Shown one piece after another: positions 17,726 to 26,330 of a stretch of DNA of 64,000 bases (its first letter is position 1; every line of letters begins with the position of its first letter). Below the pieces are notes generated by a model. It had not been told where the DNA came from and made no database searches. It saw only the letters and a program-made list of their open reading frames with translations. The position numbers were made by a program, and so were the translations under genes. The stretch is taken from contig CALLAA010000071.1 in assembly GCA_938002955.1 (NCBI GenBank), positions 1-64,000 of the forward strand, written 5' to 3'. Source of the stretch: an uncultured Acidimicrobiales bacterium (GTDB lineage: Bacteria; Actinomycetota; Acidimicrobiia; Acidimicrobiales; SHLQ01).

Positions 17726-18561
17726 AGACCGCGGTTGACCTCTCCGAGATCGTCGTAGGTCGGATCGCGCTTTTCCATCTGGGCCCCGAACGACTCCATC
17801 AGGTCGGTCGGTTGGAACATGCCGGTTTGCCACGCTGCCATGTACTGCAGCGAATCGGCCACCGAATGATCGCGGGTGTAGTTGATCATCTCTTTGCTGC
17901 CGTGCACGGCCAACGGCGACCTCGACGCAATGCGCTGAGCAATCTCCAAGACCCCATCGAGCATCGTTTCATGATCGGCGTAGACCTCGTTGACCAACCC
18001 GACTTCTTTCGCCCGCGCCGCCGGCATGCGATCACCGGTGTAGGCCAGTTCGCGGACGATTCCTTCGGGGATCAACTTGGGTAGACGCTGGAGCGTGCCG
18101 ACGTCGGCGGTCATGCCGATGTTGATCTCGTGAATACAAAACCACGCGTCCTCGGTGGCGTATCGCATGTCGCATGCGGTGACCATGTCGACGGCTCCAC
18201 CAACGACGCCGCCTTGCATTGCGGCGAGGACGGGCATCCGAGCTCGTTCGAACGCGGTGAACGTGTCCTGGAGGTGCAAGACGTTGTAGCGAAAGTTCGC
18301 TCGAGCCCGACCCACCTCGACGTCGGGGTTGTTGTTGAGGTCGCCCCCGGTGAACACGCTGATGTCCATCCCGGCGCTGAAATGGCGCCCAGTCGACGAG
18401 ACGACCATGGCCCGGGCGGCGCCCCGGTTACTGATTTCGTCGACGAGTTGGGGCAACTCGCGCCAGAACTCTGGCGTCATTGAATTCAGTTCGTCGGGAC
18501 GATTGAGCACGATGTGCGCAATACCTTCGGACTCGGTTACCTCGAAGCACTGACTACCCAT
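17722..18561 (-). CDS. Delta3,5-delta2,4-dienoyl-CoA isomerase-like crotonase
   Basis: This 279-residue crotonase-fold enzyme carries the oxyanion-hole segments FSAGMDISVF and MQGGVVGGAVD. The trio Asp125 (GGAVDMV), Glu145 (IHEINIG) and Asp153 (MTADVGTLQRLPK) matches the acidic residues of mammalian ECH1. The C-terminal RDHSVADSLQYMAAWQ also resembles that enzyme, so isomerisation of odd-positioned unsaturated acyl-CoAs is more likely than simple hydration. It is the last gene after a TetR regulator and a di-iron protein, with an 8-base gap, in what looks like one operon. Confidence 0.85.
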   Translation of the reverse strand: MGSQCFEVTESEGIAHIVLNRPDELNSMTPEFWRELPQLVDEISNRGAARAMVVSSTGRHFSAGMDISVFTGGDLNNNPDVEVGRARANFRYNVLHLQDTFTAFERARMPVLAAMQGGVVGGAVDMVTACDMRYATEDAWFCIHEINIGMTADVGTLQRLPKLIPEGIVRELAYTGDRMPAARAKEVGLVNEVYADHETMLDGVLEIAQRIASRSPLAVHGSKEMINYTRDHSVADSLQYMAAWQTGMFQPTDLMESFGAQMEKRDPTYDDLGEVNRGL

Positions 18562-18569
18562 AGTCTCCC

Positions 18570-19697
18570 CTATGCCCGATCTGCAAACGGTGCGTCGTCA
18601 CCCTCGACGAGGTCGAAGTTGACGTATTCCTCGGCGGTGTCTTCGTAGTTCTCGAACTCGATAACACCAATGTCGGTGAACCGGTCGCGCAACCAGCCGT
18701 CTCCGGCGTCGAGCAAGCCAAGCTTGCGACAGTTCGGCACGATCTTTGCGAAGAGGAGGCGCTGGAATGCTTTCATCTCCCATGGCATTGCGAGCAGGTG
18801 CGTCACCATGTCGCGCTGATCGACACCGACGCGTTCCCAGACCTCTTGGCGCATGAAGCGATCCCGCATACGAAGCGCTGCGTCAAAGGCAAACTCCTGA
18901 CGTTCACGAATCTCGGAACTGTTCATGCCGTCATAGACCTCTTGCAAACTCAACACGCCAAAGGCGACATGGCGAGCTTCATCGGCCATCACGTATCGAA
19001 GCAGCTGCTTAAGCAGTGGCTCGTTCGTCGTCGAGTGCACGAAACCAAACGCTGCGAGGGCGAGCCCCTCGACCATGATCTGCATGCCGAGGTAGGTCAT
19101 GTCCCAGCGGTCATCGTTGATGATCTCATCGAGCAACAGTCGAAGATGGGGGTTGATCGGGTAGGCGCCGCCAAGCTTCTCGTTTGTGTATCGACTGAAC
19201 ACTTCGACGTGGCGGGCCTCGTCGACCACCTGTGTAGCGGCGTAATACTTGGCATCGATCCATGGCACGGTCTCGACGATCTTTGCGGTGCACAACAACG
19301 CGCCCTGCTCGCCATGGAGAAACTGACTCAGACTCCACTTGAACGACTCGATGTCGACTTCGTGGCGCTTCTTGTCATCGAAGTTGTAGAGCGGCGAGTC
19401 GGGGTTGTCGTAGAAGTACTCGAGCTCGAATGGGTCGGTCGTTGGTTCGTAGGTGTCGAGATCGACATCGGTGTCCCAGGGCAGGTCGGTCGTCCCGTTC
19501 CACTGCGACCGCTTGGCCTTTTCGTACAGCTTGTCGAGCGCGGCTCGTTGGCCTTTGCCGTAATCCCAGGTGAACAAGGCGTCGGCATTGTCCTTCACGG
19601 CGTGCAACACCTCATCGGGGTCGACGTTTGCTTTCGCGATCTCGAGAATCCGTTCCGGGTCGTTGATGTCGATGGCGTGTGGATCGGTGATGGTCAT
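18570..19697 (-). CDS. Ferritin-like di-iron protein
   Basis: The protein has 375 residues from ATG 19697, preceded by GAGGAA. The track start 37 codons earlier overlaps the TetR gene. Two EX2H-type iron motifs are clear: Glu130 (HGEQ) with DEARHVEVF (Glu160, His163), and Glu210 (MVEGLAL) with DEARHVAFG (Glu240, His243). This is the four-helix-bundle arrangement of ribonucleotide reductase R2-like oxidases, acyl desaturases and AurF-type oxygenases. An O2-dependent oxidation, perhaps of a fatty acyl chain given the dienoyl-CoA isomerase next door, is inferred. The exact reaction is unknown. Confidence 0.85.
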   Translation of the reverse strand: MTITDPHAIDINDPERILEIAKANVDPDEVLHAVKDNADALFTWDYGKGQRAALDKLYEKAKRSQWNGTTDLPWDTDVDLDTYEPTTDPFELEYFYDNPDSPLYNFDDKKRHEVDIESFKWSLSQFLHGEQGALLCTAKIVETVPWIDAKYYAATQVVDEARHVEVFSRYTNEKLGGAYPINPHLRLLLDEIINDDRWDMTYLGMQIMVEGLALAAFGFVHSTTNEPLLKQLLRYVMADEARHVAFGVLSLQEVYDGMNSSEIRERQEFAFDAALRMRDRFMRQEVWERVGVDQRDMVTHLLAMPWEMKAFQRLLFAKIVPNCRKLGLLDAGDGWLRDRFTDIGVIEFENYEDTAEEYVNFDLVEGDDAPFADRA

Positions 19698-19707
19698 AAG
19701 AGTTTCC

Positions 19708-20316
19708 TCACTCGCTGGGGGTATCGGATGGGGGTAGGGGTGCCGCTGCGGCAAGAACGCGATCGATGACTTCGCGCCAGCTATCGGCTTCTGGGAGTTC
19801 TCGTCCAACGAGCTGATTGACCGTCATGCCCATGCCCAGCGCCATCGCGAAACTCGCGATGGCTTTCGTGCTGAGGTTGCGATCGATCTGGCCGTCGTCT
19901 TTGGCTTGTTGGATGTGTTTCGCTATTCGACTCTCGTCGTCCTCGAACGAGCGGCGGATCATGTCGGCCAACTCAGGATCGCGACGGGTGGCCACGATTG
20001 CTTCCATCACGAGCCAATCCGACGACTTCTTCTCGTCGAGAAGATGGGTACCCATCGAGAAGAGCAACGCAGCTCCTCCTTCGGGGGCTTCGGGAAGGAC
20101 GCGTTCGATCTGTGCGATCAGGTGCGTTCCGAGCGCGTCAGCCATGAGATCGGCTTTCCCCCGATATCGACTGTAGATCGCGCCGGTCGTTACCCCGGCC
20201 CGGCGAGCAATTTCGGCCACCTTGGCGCGGTCGTAACCTTCCTCGGCAAAAACCTGTGCAGCTGCAGAGACGAGTTGGTTGCCCAACGGATCCGAGGCAA
20301 AGGTGTCGGTGGTCAC
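19708..20316 (-). CDS. TetR-family transcriptional regulator
   Basis: This is a 202-residue GTG-start protein. The N-terminal helix-turn-helix (residues ~12-60) has the typical AAAQVFAEEGYDRAKVAEIARRAGVTTG pattern, including YSRYRGKADLM at its end; the rest is an all-helical ligand domain. It leads a compact operon with the di-iron protein (10-base gap) and the dienoyl-CoA isomerase. It probably represses this operon through the GATAAT/ATTATC dyad a few bases before its start. A fatty acid or acyl-CoA ligand would suit the neighbours but is inferred. Confidence 0.92.
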   Translation of the reverse strand: MTTDTFASDPLGNQLVSAAAQVFAEEGYDRAKVAEIARRAGVTTGAIYSRYRGKADLMADALGTHLIAQIERVLPEAPEGGAALLFSMGTHLLDEKKSSDWLVMEAIVATRRDPELADMIRRSFEDDESRIAKHIQQAKDDGQIDRNLSTKAIASFAMALGMGMTVNQLVGRELPEADSWREVIDRVLAAAAPLPPSDTPSE

Positions 20317-20321
20317 AGGAT

Positions 20322-20340
20322 GATAATAACGGTGATTATC
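20322..20340. promoter_or_regulatory. TetR-type operator dyad
   Basis: GATAAT (20322-20327) and ATTATC (20335-20340) form a perfect dyad around seven bases. The dyad ends six bases upstream of the GTG start of the TetR gene, in the 69-base gap after the ABC exporter gene. AT-rich symmetric sites overlapping the start region are typical autoregulatory TetR operators. Confidence 0.6.
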
Positions 20341-20385
20341 GCATCAGGCAAGGTGCTCGTTACGCGCCCCGAAGAGAACGAACCG

Positions 20386-22203
20386 TTACGCCGTGTGGTC
20401 GATGTCGGCAGTCCAGGCAGCGAAGAGCTCGGCGTACCGTCCACCGGCGAGCACCAACTCGTCATGGCCGCCTTGCTCGATCAACTCGCCATCGCTGAAC
20501 ACCAACACGATGTCGGCCGACTCCGCCGTGGAGAGCCGGTGCGCTATCGACACGATGGTTCGCCCTTCAGCCAGCCGATCGAGCGCACGGGTGAGCTGAA
20601 GATCGGTCTGCGGATCGACCGACGACGTCGCTTCATCGAGAATCAGAATGCCCGGGTCGGCAACCGCAGCGCGTGCGAAGCTGACCAACTGGCGCTCCCC
20701 GACCGACAACGACGAACCGCGTTCGCCAACCGGAGTATCGAGACCGTCCGGCAGTCCGGCAACCCACGCCTCGAGGCTCAACAAGTCGATGGCTTGATCG
20801 ATATCGGCTTGTGTTGCATCGGCGCGCCCAAAGGAGATGTTCTCGCGAATGGTGGCGTCGAAGAGGAACCCGTCTTGGGGCACCATCCGAATCGCACGAT
20901 GTCGGGCGTCGCCGGCAACATCGGTGAGCTCCACCCCGTCGATCATGATCGACCCAGACGTCGGGTCGGCGAGCCTGCACAAAAGCCGAGCAAAGGTGCT
21001 CTTGCCCGAGCCCGTCTCACCAACGATCGCGATTCGCCTCCCGGCGGGAAGCTCGACCGAGACATCTCGCAACACCGGCACACCGTCTCCGTAGTCAAAG
21101 GCGACATGGTTCGCAGCGATCGACAGTGCGCCGGCGGATAACGCAACTCCGGTTTCTGGATCCAGATCTTCGATTGGTTGGTCCAGAAGATCGAGTACCT
21201 TGCGCCAGCCGGCGACAGCCTCTTGAGCAGTATTGATCGTCTCGCCGAGCTCGGCGATCGGCGTGAGCAAGAGCGTGATGAGAAACATGATTGCGACCAG
21301 AGACCCCGAGCTGAGATCGAGCGCCTCGCGCTGGGTGACGCCCACGAGCAACACCGCCGCCAACATGACCGCTCCGACAAGATCGCCAATCACGTACACG
21401 CCCGACATGTACAAGTTGGCCTTCAGACCCTTTTGATACCGGACCTCCGAGACCGTGTCGAGACGCTTCTGCGTCCGATGCTGGGCGTTGTAGGCACGAA
21501 CAACCTCGGCTCCGGTGAGCGACTCGTTAAACGCCCCGAGCAGATTCCCAATGGCCGTGCGGCGTTCATCGTGCGCCAACGCCATCCGAGTTCGCACCCA
21601 GCGCATTGCAACGAACACGGGGAGAAACGACACCAGCGCCAGGAGTGCAAGCTGCCAGGAGTAGACGGCCATCGCCACAAAGATGCACAGGACCACGATT
21701 GGCTCCACAACCCACACGAACAGCCCCCAATCGGTGAACCGCGACAGCGAGTCGACGTCGCTGGTGACCCGGCTGATCATGACGCCCGTGGCCTGCTCGT
21801 TATGGACCGAGAGCGTCTGTCGGTGGACATGATCAAAAGCCAAGACTCGGAGGCGTCGCAGGGAGGCTTCGGCGCGCACGATCATGCGCCGCTTGGCGAT
21901 GAGCGCCAACGCCTCGGTTGCCACCAATACCCCAAAGGCCATGAGCACGAGTCGGAGCACGACGCCCGTATCGACCTCGCCACTCGTCAACCCGCCACGA
22001 TCGAGGGCCAACTGGATGACGATCGGAATCGAAATTTGCCCGATCGCCACTGCGACGCCAATAAGGGCAGTGGCCAGCAGGCCTTGGAGCAGTTCGGGTG
22101 TGGTTTGCAGGCCGCGCCGTAGAACCTGAATCGCGCCGTCGTGAGTCGCTGCGTCAGCGGTATCGACCTCGACGCCTGGGACGGGTGTTTCGAGATCAGC
22201 CAT
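20386..22203 (-). CDS. ABC exporter half-transporter with catalytic ATPase site (heterodimer subunit 2)
   Basis: The protein has 605 residues from ATG 22203; the longer track ORF reads back through the upstream gene. Six membrane helices (~40-330) precede an ATPase domain with Walker A GETGSGKST and Walker B ILILDEATSSVD carrying catalytic Glu. The signature is LSVGERQL, a departure from LSGGQ. This complements subunit 1, whose Glu is replaced by Asp while its signature is canonical. Together they form the one-degenerate-site arrangement of heterodimeric exporters. Lipid or drug export is likely. Its start overlaps the stop of subunit 1 by eight bases. Confidence 0.92.
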   Translation of the reverse strand: MADLETPVPGVEVDTADAATHDGAIQVLRRGLQTTPELLQGLLATALIGVAVAIGQISIPIVIQLALDRGGLTSGEVDTGVVLRLVLMAFGVLVATEALALIAKRRMIVRAEASLRRLRVLAFDHVHRQTLSVHNEQATGVMISRVTSDVDSLSRFTDWGLFVWVVEPIVVLCIFVAMAVYSWQLALLALVSFLPVFVAMRWVRTRMALAHDERRTAIGNLLGAFNESLTGAEVVRAYNAQHRTQKRLDTVSEVRYQKGLKANLYMSGVYVIGDLVGAVMLAAVLLVGVTQREALDLSSGSLVAIMFLITLLLTPIAELGETINTAQEAVAGWRKVLDLLDQPIEDLDPETGVALSAGALSIAANHVAFDYGDGVPVLRDVSVELPAGRRIAIVGETGSGKSTFARLLCRLADPTSGSIMIDGVELTDVAGDARHRAIRMVPQDGFLFDATIRENISFGRADATQADIDQAIDLLSLEAWVAGLPDGLDTPVGERGSSLSVGERQLVSFARAAVADPGILILDEATSSVDPQTDLQLTRALDRLAEGRTIVSIAHRLSTAESADIVLVFSDGELIEQGGHDELVLAGGRYAELFAAWTADIDHTA

Positions 22204-23977
22204 CGCCGGCCTCCGCATAGGCCATGACGAGCTCGCGGTAGTCGTCGTTTTCAAGCAGCTCATCGTGAGATCCGGTGGCGCCGATTCGTCCATCGACGAG
22301 ATGTACGACCCGGTCGGCGAGCGCAATGGTCGCCAACCGGTTCGCAACGATGACCATGGTGGCGTTCGTTGAACTCCGCAGGTGCGACAGGATCTGCTGT
22401 TCGACGACCGTGTCAACAGCCGAGGTCGCATCATCGAGGATCACCAGGCCTGCATCACGGACAAGGGCGCGTGCCAACGCAATTCGCTGTCGCTGACCGC
22501 CCGACACGGTGACGCCACGCTCCCCGATCGGAGTGTCGTAGCTCTGTGCGAGAGACGAAATCCACTCGTCGGCCGCAGCGACCTTCGCCGCCATCACGAC
22601 CGACTCGTGAGACGAATCTCCGTCGAGGTCGATGTTGGACCGAATCGACTCGGCAAAGAGGAACGCCTCTTGAAAGACGTAGGCGATCGCCTCGGCTCGG
22701 TCTGCTGGATGAAAGTCTTGCAGCGCTCGTCCACCGACGATCACGTGGTCATCGACGTCGTCGAGAACCCCAGCGATTGCGGCACACAACGTGCTCTTCC
22801 CAGAGCCGGTCGAACCAACGATCGCGACCATTTCGCCAGGGGCGATGGTCAACGCAATGTCGTCGAGCACGATGTCGTCTGGGGCTGATGCCCAAGCGAA
22901 CGAGACCCCATCAACAACCACTTCCAGGGGTCCCTCAGGGCGCCCGATCTGCTTAGGTACCTCCGGGATCGGCGCTTCGATCACGGGACGAAGGCGATTC
23001 CACGCGACGACCGATGGGATCAGGCTTTCCAACAGGAACCCAAACACCAGCATTGGGATCGCCAGCGCTCCAAACAGGGCAGCGATCTCGACGATGTCCC
23101 CCGGCGACATCGACCCCGACGAGATCCGATTCGCACCGACCAGCAGCACGACGAGAATGCCGACCTGCGGAAGCGAATGCCGAAAGATATCCATCCAGGA
23201 ACGGATGAACCCAACCTGTTGCCGACGTGCCCGAAGGTTGTCCGCAGCGGCGTCGAAGCGCTCGACCTCGGCCTGTCGCCGCCCGAGTGTCTTGACGATA
23301 AGCGCACCTTCGAAACTCTCATGAGCAATGCCAGCCACCGTTGCGACCTCCGCCTGACTCTCGGCCAACGGTTTCTCAACAAAGCGGCTGTACAAGCTGT
23401 TGATCACGGTCATGGCCGGAAACAAGAACAACGCAATCAGCGCAATCCATGGATCGATGATGACAAGCCGGACCCCCGAGAAGATGGCGAGGAACAAAAC
23501 GCCGAAGCTGAACGGCAACGGGTGCAGGGAGTGCGTCAGAACTTTCGCATCCGAATCGACGTGAGCGACCAGCCGGCCCGTCGACGCTCGTCGAAGCCAC
23601 GACATTGGCTGAGACAGATATTGCTGAGCGAGCGCCTGTCGCGTGGAGCGCTCGACGCGTTCGGCGGTCATCCCGGCGAAGTAGCGCCGAGTTACTACAC
23701 CGAGCGATCGCACGATCGCTATCGCGATGATCAGGGCTGCAGCCGTGACCGCCGACGCTCCCGCAATGTCGCCTTCGAAGCTATCGATGACAACTCGGTC
23801 GGTGATCCAGCCCAACGCCGTCGCCGACGCAACCGTACCGGCGGCGAACACCGCTGAACCAATGACCGACGTCGCAAAAGGTGGGATGTGCGGGCGAAGC
23901 AGCGTCCGTACGAGGCGCACTCCGGCTCGTACGGTCGGCTTTGTGTCGTCGACTCCGAGATCGTCATTGGTCGCCAC
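22196..23977 (-). CDS. ABC exporter half-transporter with degenerate ATPase site (heterodimer subunit 1)
   Basis: The protein has 593 residues from GTG 23977, chosen because GGGAGG lies seven bases upstream; the track starts six codons earlier at TTG. It has a six-helix membrane domain, then an ATPase domain with Walker A GSTGSGKST, signature [14 protein letters not shown] and Walker B LVILDDATSAVD, where the catalytic Glu is Asp. That substitution marks the non-hydrolytic site of a heterodimer. The partner is encoded directly downstream. The region upstream contains a GGTACC-rich palindrome cluster. Confidence 0.92.
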   Translation of the reverse strand: MATNDDLGVDDTKPTVRAGVRLVRTLLRPHIPPFATSVIGSAVFAAGTVASATALGWITDRVVIDSFEGDIAGASAVTAAALIIAIAIVRSLGVVTRRYFAGMTAERVERSTRQALAQQYLSQPMSWLRRASTGRLVAHVDSDAKVLTHSLHPLPFSFGVLFLAIFSGVRLVIIDPWIALIALFLFPAMTVINSLYSRFVEKPLAESQAEVATVAGIAHESFEGALIVKTLGRRQAEVERFDAAADNLRARRQQVGFIRSWMDIFRHSLPQVGILVVLLVGANRISSGSMSPGDIVEIAALFGALAIPMLVFGFLLESLIPSVVAWNRLRPVIEAPIPEVPKQIGRPEGPLEVVVDGVSFAWASAPDDIVLDDIALTIAPGEMVAIVGSTGSGKSTLCAAIAGVLDDVDDHVIVGGRALQDFHPADRAEAIAYVFQEAFLFAESIRSNIDLDGDSSHESVVMAAKVAAADEWISSLAQSYDTPIGERGVTVSGGQRQRIALARALVRDAGLVILDDATSAVDTVVEQQILSHLRSSTNATMVIVANRLATIALADRVVHLVDGRIGATGSHDELLENDDYRELVMAYAEAGDG

Positions 23978-24092
23978 CGCACACCTCCCGTCCAACGCCG
24001 TGGATCAGCCAACCTATCGAGCGATCTCGGCCATTACGTGGCGCTGTGCTGAAGATGCCACCCGACCGAGACGTCGCAGCCACCCTGCCTGC

Positions 24093-24128
24093 GTACCAGG
24101 TACCGTTCGCCGAAAAGGTACCTGGTAC
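24093..24128. repeat. GTACCAGGTACC palindrome cluster (terminator or REP-like element)
   Basis: GTACCAGGTACC (24093-24104) and GGTACCTGGTAC (24117-24128) form a perfect 12-base inverted repeat with a 12-base loop, followed on the plus strand by CTTTTT. A further near-copy, AAAAGGTGCCAGG (24138-24150), follows, so overlapping hairpins can form on either strand. It lies after the end of the peptide ABC operon and before the exporter gene, both on the minus strand. A transcription terminator or a dispersed palindromic repeat both fit. Confidence 0.65.
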
Positions 24129-24201
24129 CTTTTTGGGAAAAGGTGCCAGGTTCGTTAAGAAGTCGGGCAACGGCGGGATCGTTGTCGGCCCGAGGCCGGG
24201 T

Positions 24202-25158
24202 TTATGCGCCGCTACGGGCCTTGGGATCGAGTGCGTCGCGCAACCCATCACCGATCAGGTTGACGCTCAGAACCGTCAACGAAAGCAGCAGTCCGGGACC
24301 GATGGTCAGCCAGATGTTCAGGTTGAGGCGAGTGCTCGAGTCGTTGAGCAGACTTCCCCACGTAGGGATGTCGAGTGGGAACCCAAGACCGAGGAACGAC
24401 ACGGCCGACTCGGTGATGATCGCGATCGCGATACCGAGCGAAGCCGCCACGATCACCGGGCTCAACACGTTCGGAAGAATGTGGCTGGTGATGATGCGAA
24501 GCGATCGTGTACCGACACTGCGGCTGGCGAGGATGAACTCCTCTTCCTTTACGGACAGGACTTCGCCCCGAACAATACGGGCGGTCTGCATCCACGATGT
24601 TCCGCCGATGATCGTCACCATCAAGACGAAGATGCCGAGGCTATCGCCCAACCAGTCCTGCATTGGATCTCGGAACAGCACAACGGCGACGAGAAGAATC
24701 GGCAAGATCGGCAGCGCCAAGAAGAGATCCGTCACCCACATCAAGAACCAGTCGAGCCAGCGGAAGTAGCCGGCCAAAGCGCCCACGAGCACGCCAACAA
24801 CGATCGAAATAGCCATGGCGACGAAACCGACCAACAGCGAGATCCGGCCACCGAGAAGAGCCCGGGTGAACGCATCGCGACCGAGTGAGTCAGTACCGAG
24901 CAGGTGGGGCCACCCAGCTGGCTTGTTGCCGTTCTCATAGTCGAGTTCTTCGATGTCGAAGGGCAACAGGTATGGCAGAACGAAGCACGCAAAGATGACC
25001 GAGATCAAGATCACTACGCCGGCCATTGCACCCTTGTGCTTTTTGAACTGGCGCCAAACATCGGCGCGCAAGGAGCGCAGCTCGCCAAGATCGTTGGCGT
25101 CCTCGAGTGCGGACGCCGTCGTTGCCGCTGCGTCGTTCTTTCCAGAAATGTCAGTCAT
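24202..25158 (-). CDS. dppC: Peptide ABC transporter permease, DppC type
   Basis: The protein has 318 residues from ATG 25158; the track ORF is extended into dppB. The cytoplasmic N-terminal tail is followed by six membrane segments. GTDSLGRDAFTRALLGGR is the DppC/OppC hallmark, and the EAA loop VKEEEFILASRSVGTRSLRIITSHILPN contacts the ATPases. SAVSFLGLGFPLDIPTWGSLL is another family marker. It forms the channel with DppB, whose stop it overlaps by eight bases. It is the last gene of the operon and is followed by the GGTACC palindromes. Confidence 0.93.
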   Translation of the reverse strand: MTDISGKNDAAATTASALEDANDLGELRSLRADVWRQFKKHKGAMAGVVILISVIFACFVLPYLLPFDIEELDYENGNKPAGWPHLLGTDSLGRDAFTRALLGGRISLLVGFVAMAISIVVGVLVGALAGYFRWLDWFLMWVTDLFLALPILPILLVAVVLFRDPMQDWLGDSLGIFVLMVTIIGGTSWMQTARIVRGEVLSVKEEEFILASRSVGTRSLRIITSHILPNVLSPVIVAASLGIAIAIITESAVSFLGLGFPLDIPTWGSLLNDSSTRLNLNIWLTIGPGLLLSLTVLSVNLIGDGLRDALDPKARSGA

Positions 25159-26215
25159 AGCGAATCCGTGGGTCGAGGATGCCGTACAGGACGTCAGCGA
25201 GGATGTTGAACACCACCACCAGCACAGCAAAGATGAACACGAGCGACTGCACCATCGGGATGTCCGACTGGCGGATCGAGATCAGAAGCAACTGACCCAG
25301 GCCGTTGATGCGGAAGACGTTCTCGGTGATGATCGCGCCAGCGAAGATGCCGGGGATCTGCAGTGCCAGCAGGGTGATCACGGGGATCATGCTGTTGCGA
25401 AGCACATGCTTACTCACGATTGGGAACTCGCCAAGTCCCTTCGATCGTGCGGTGCGAACATAGGACTGATTCAGGTTCTCAAGCACCGAGCCACGGGTGA
25501 AGCGGCCAAAGGACGCCGCATTGAACAGCGTCAGAACCGTCACGGGCATCAGGAGTTGTCGGATCTGCGACCAGATCGATGACAGCGACGTCCACGTAAC
25601 GTCGAGGGTGGTGTCATAGAAGGTGGGCAACCACCCCAATTTGACCGAGAAGAGCCAGATAAAGAGTGGCCCGATGACGAACACGGGAACGCTGTAGCCG
25701 AGCAGCGTAAAGATCGTTCCGATGTTGTCGAAGAGTGAGTACTGCTTATAAGCCTGCAGCGTTCCAACCGGAACGGCGAGCAGGAAACCAAAGAGCAAAC
25801 CGAGGCCGAGCACCCAAACGGTCTGCGGGAGGCGCTGGTAGACGGTGTCCATGGCATCGGAGCGAGAGCTCCAAGAGACGATTCGTTCTCGTCCGGGGCA
25901 TTCACCACCGCCGGAGCCAAGAAGCTCTGCGGCCGCTTCATCGGCACCCGGCAAACAAATGCCGGTGACATGCTCGACGGCGTGGATTGGCTCATTGACC
26001 ATCATGAGCTGTGCCCAGTTCGCCCATTTCTGAAGGAACGGGTCATTTACTCCGAGAGACTCGCGGATCGCTTCGCGGACCTCTGCGGGAACGGTAAGGG
26101 GTACCTGACTTGTTGGGTCGCCGGGAGCAAGCTCCAGCAATCCGAACACGATGATACTGATGACGATGACGGTCGGAACTGCGATCAGCAACCGTCGTAT
26201 GAGATATCTCAGCAA
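25151..26215 (-). CDS. dppB: Peptide ABC transporter permease, DppB type
   Basis: The protein has 354 residues if translation starts at TTG 26215, which has AGGGAG six bases upstream and gives the family-typical MLRYLIRRLL beginning; the track ORF starts seven codons earlier, also at TTG. The first membrane helix is followed by a periplasmic loop longer than in E. coli DppB, with a Gly/Cys-rich stretch (LPGADEAAAELLGSGGGEC). The permease core has the EAA-type loop LNQSYVRTARSKGL. A hairpin lies between it and the binding-protein gene. Confidence 0.9.
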   Translation of the reverse strand: MLRYLIRRLLIAVPTVIVISIIVFGLLELAPGDPTSQVPLTVPAEVREAIRESLGVNDPFLQKWANWAQLMMVNEPIHAVEHVTGICLPGADEAAAELLGSGGGECPGRERIVSWSSRSDAMDTVYQRLPQTVWVLGLGLLFGFLLAVPVGTLQAYKQYSLFDNIGTIFTLLGYSVPVFVIGPLFIWLFSVKLGWLPTFYDTTLDVTWTSLSSIWSQIRQLLMPVTVLTLFNAASFGRFTRGSVLENLNQSYVRTARSKGLGEFPIVSKHVLRNSMIPVITLLALQIPGIFAGAIITENVFRINGLGQLLLISIRQSDIPMVQSLVFIFAVLVVVFNILADVLYGILDPRIRYD

Positions 26216-26246
26216 GGCCCTCTCCCTCTTACCCAAAAGTGCGTGG

Positions 26247-26307
26247 CGGCGAGGACCCGCCCTCCCGGACCTTCAGAGAGAAGGTCCGGGTCGAGCGGGT
26301 CCCGCCG
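26247..26307 (-). terminator. Long hairpin between the peptide-binding protein gene and dppB
   Basis: The outer arms GGACCCGC / GCGGGTCC and inner arms CCGGACCTT / AAGGTCCGG are perfect, with a short internal mismatch, and the loop is CAGAGAG. On the minus strand the hairpin is followed within a few bases by ACTTTTGGG. Like the aapJ hairpin, it sits just after a binding-protein gene. It probably lowers expression of the downstream permeases or stabilises the upstream message. Confidence 0.7.
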
Positions 26308-26330
26308 TCACATCAACAACGAATTACCAA

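Noticed and set aside
19906-22122. Two long plus-strand ORFs (411 and 314 residues) opposite the TetR and exporter genes
   Set aside because: They are shadows of well-supported minus-strand genes.
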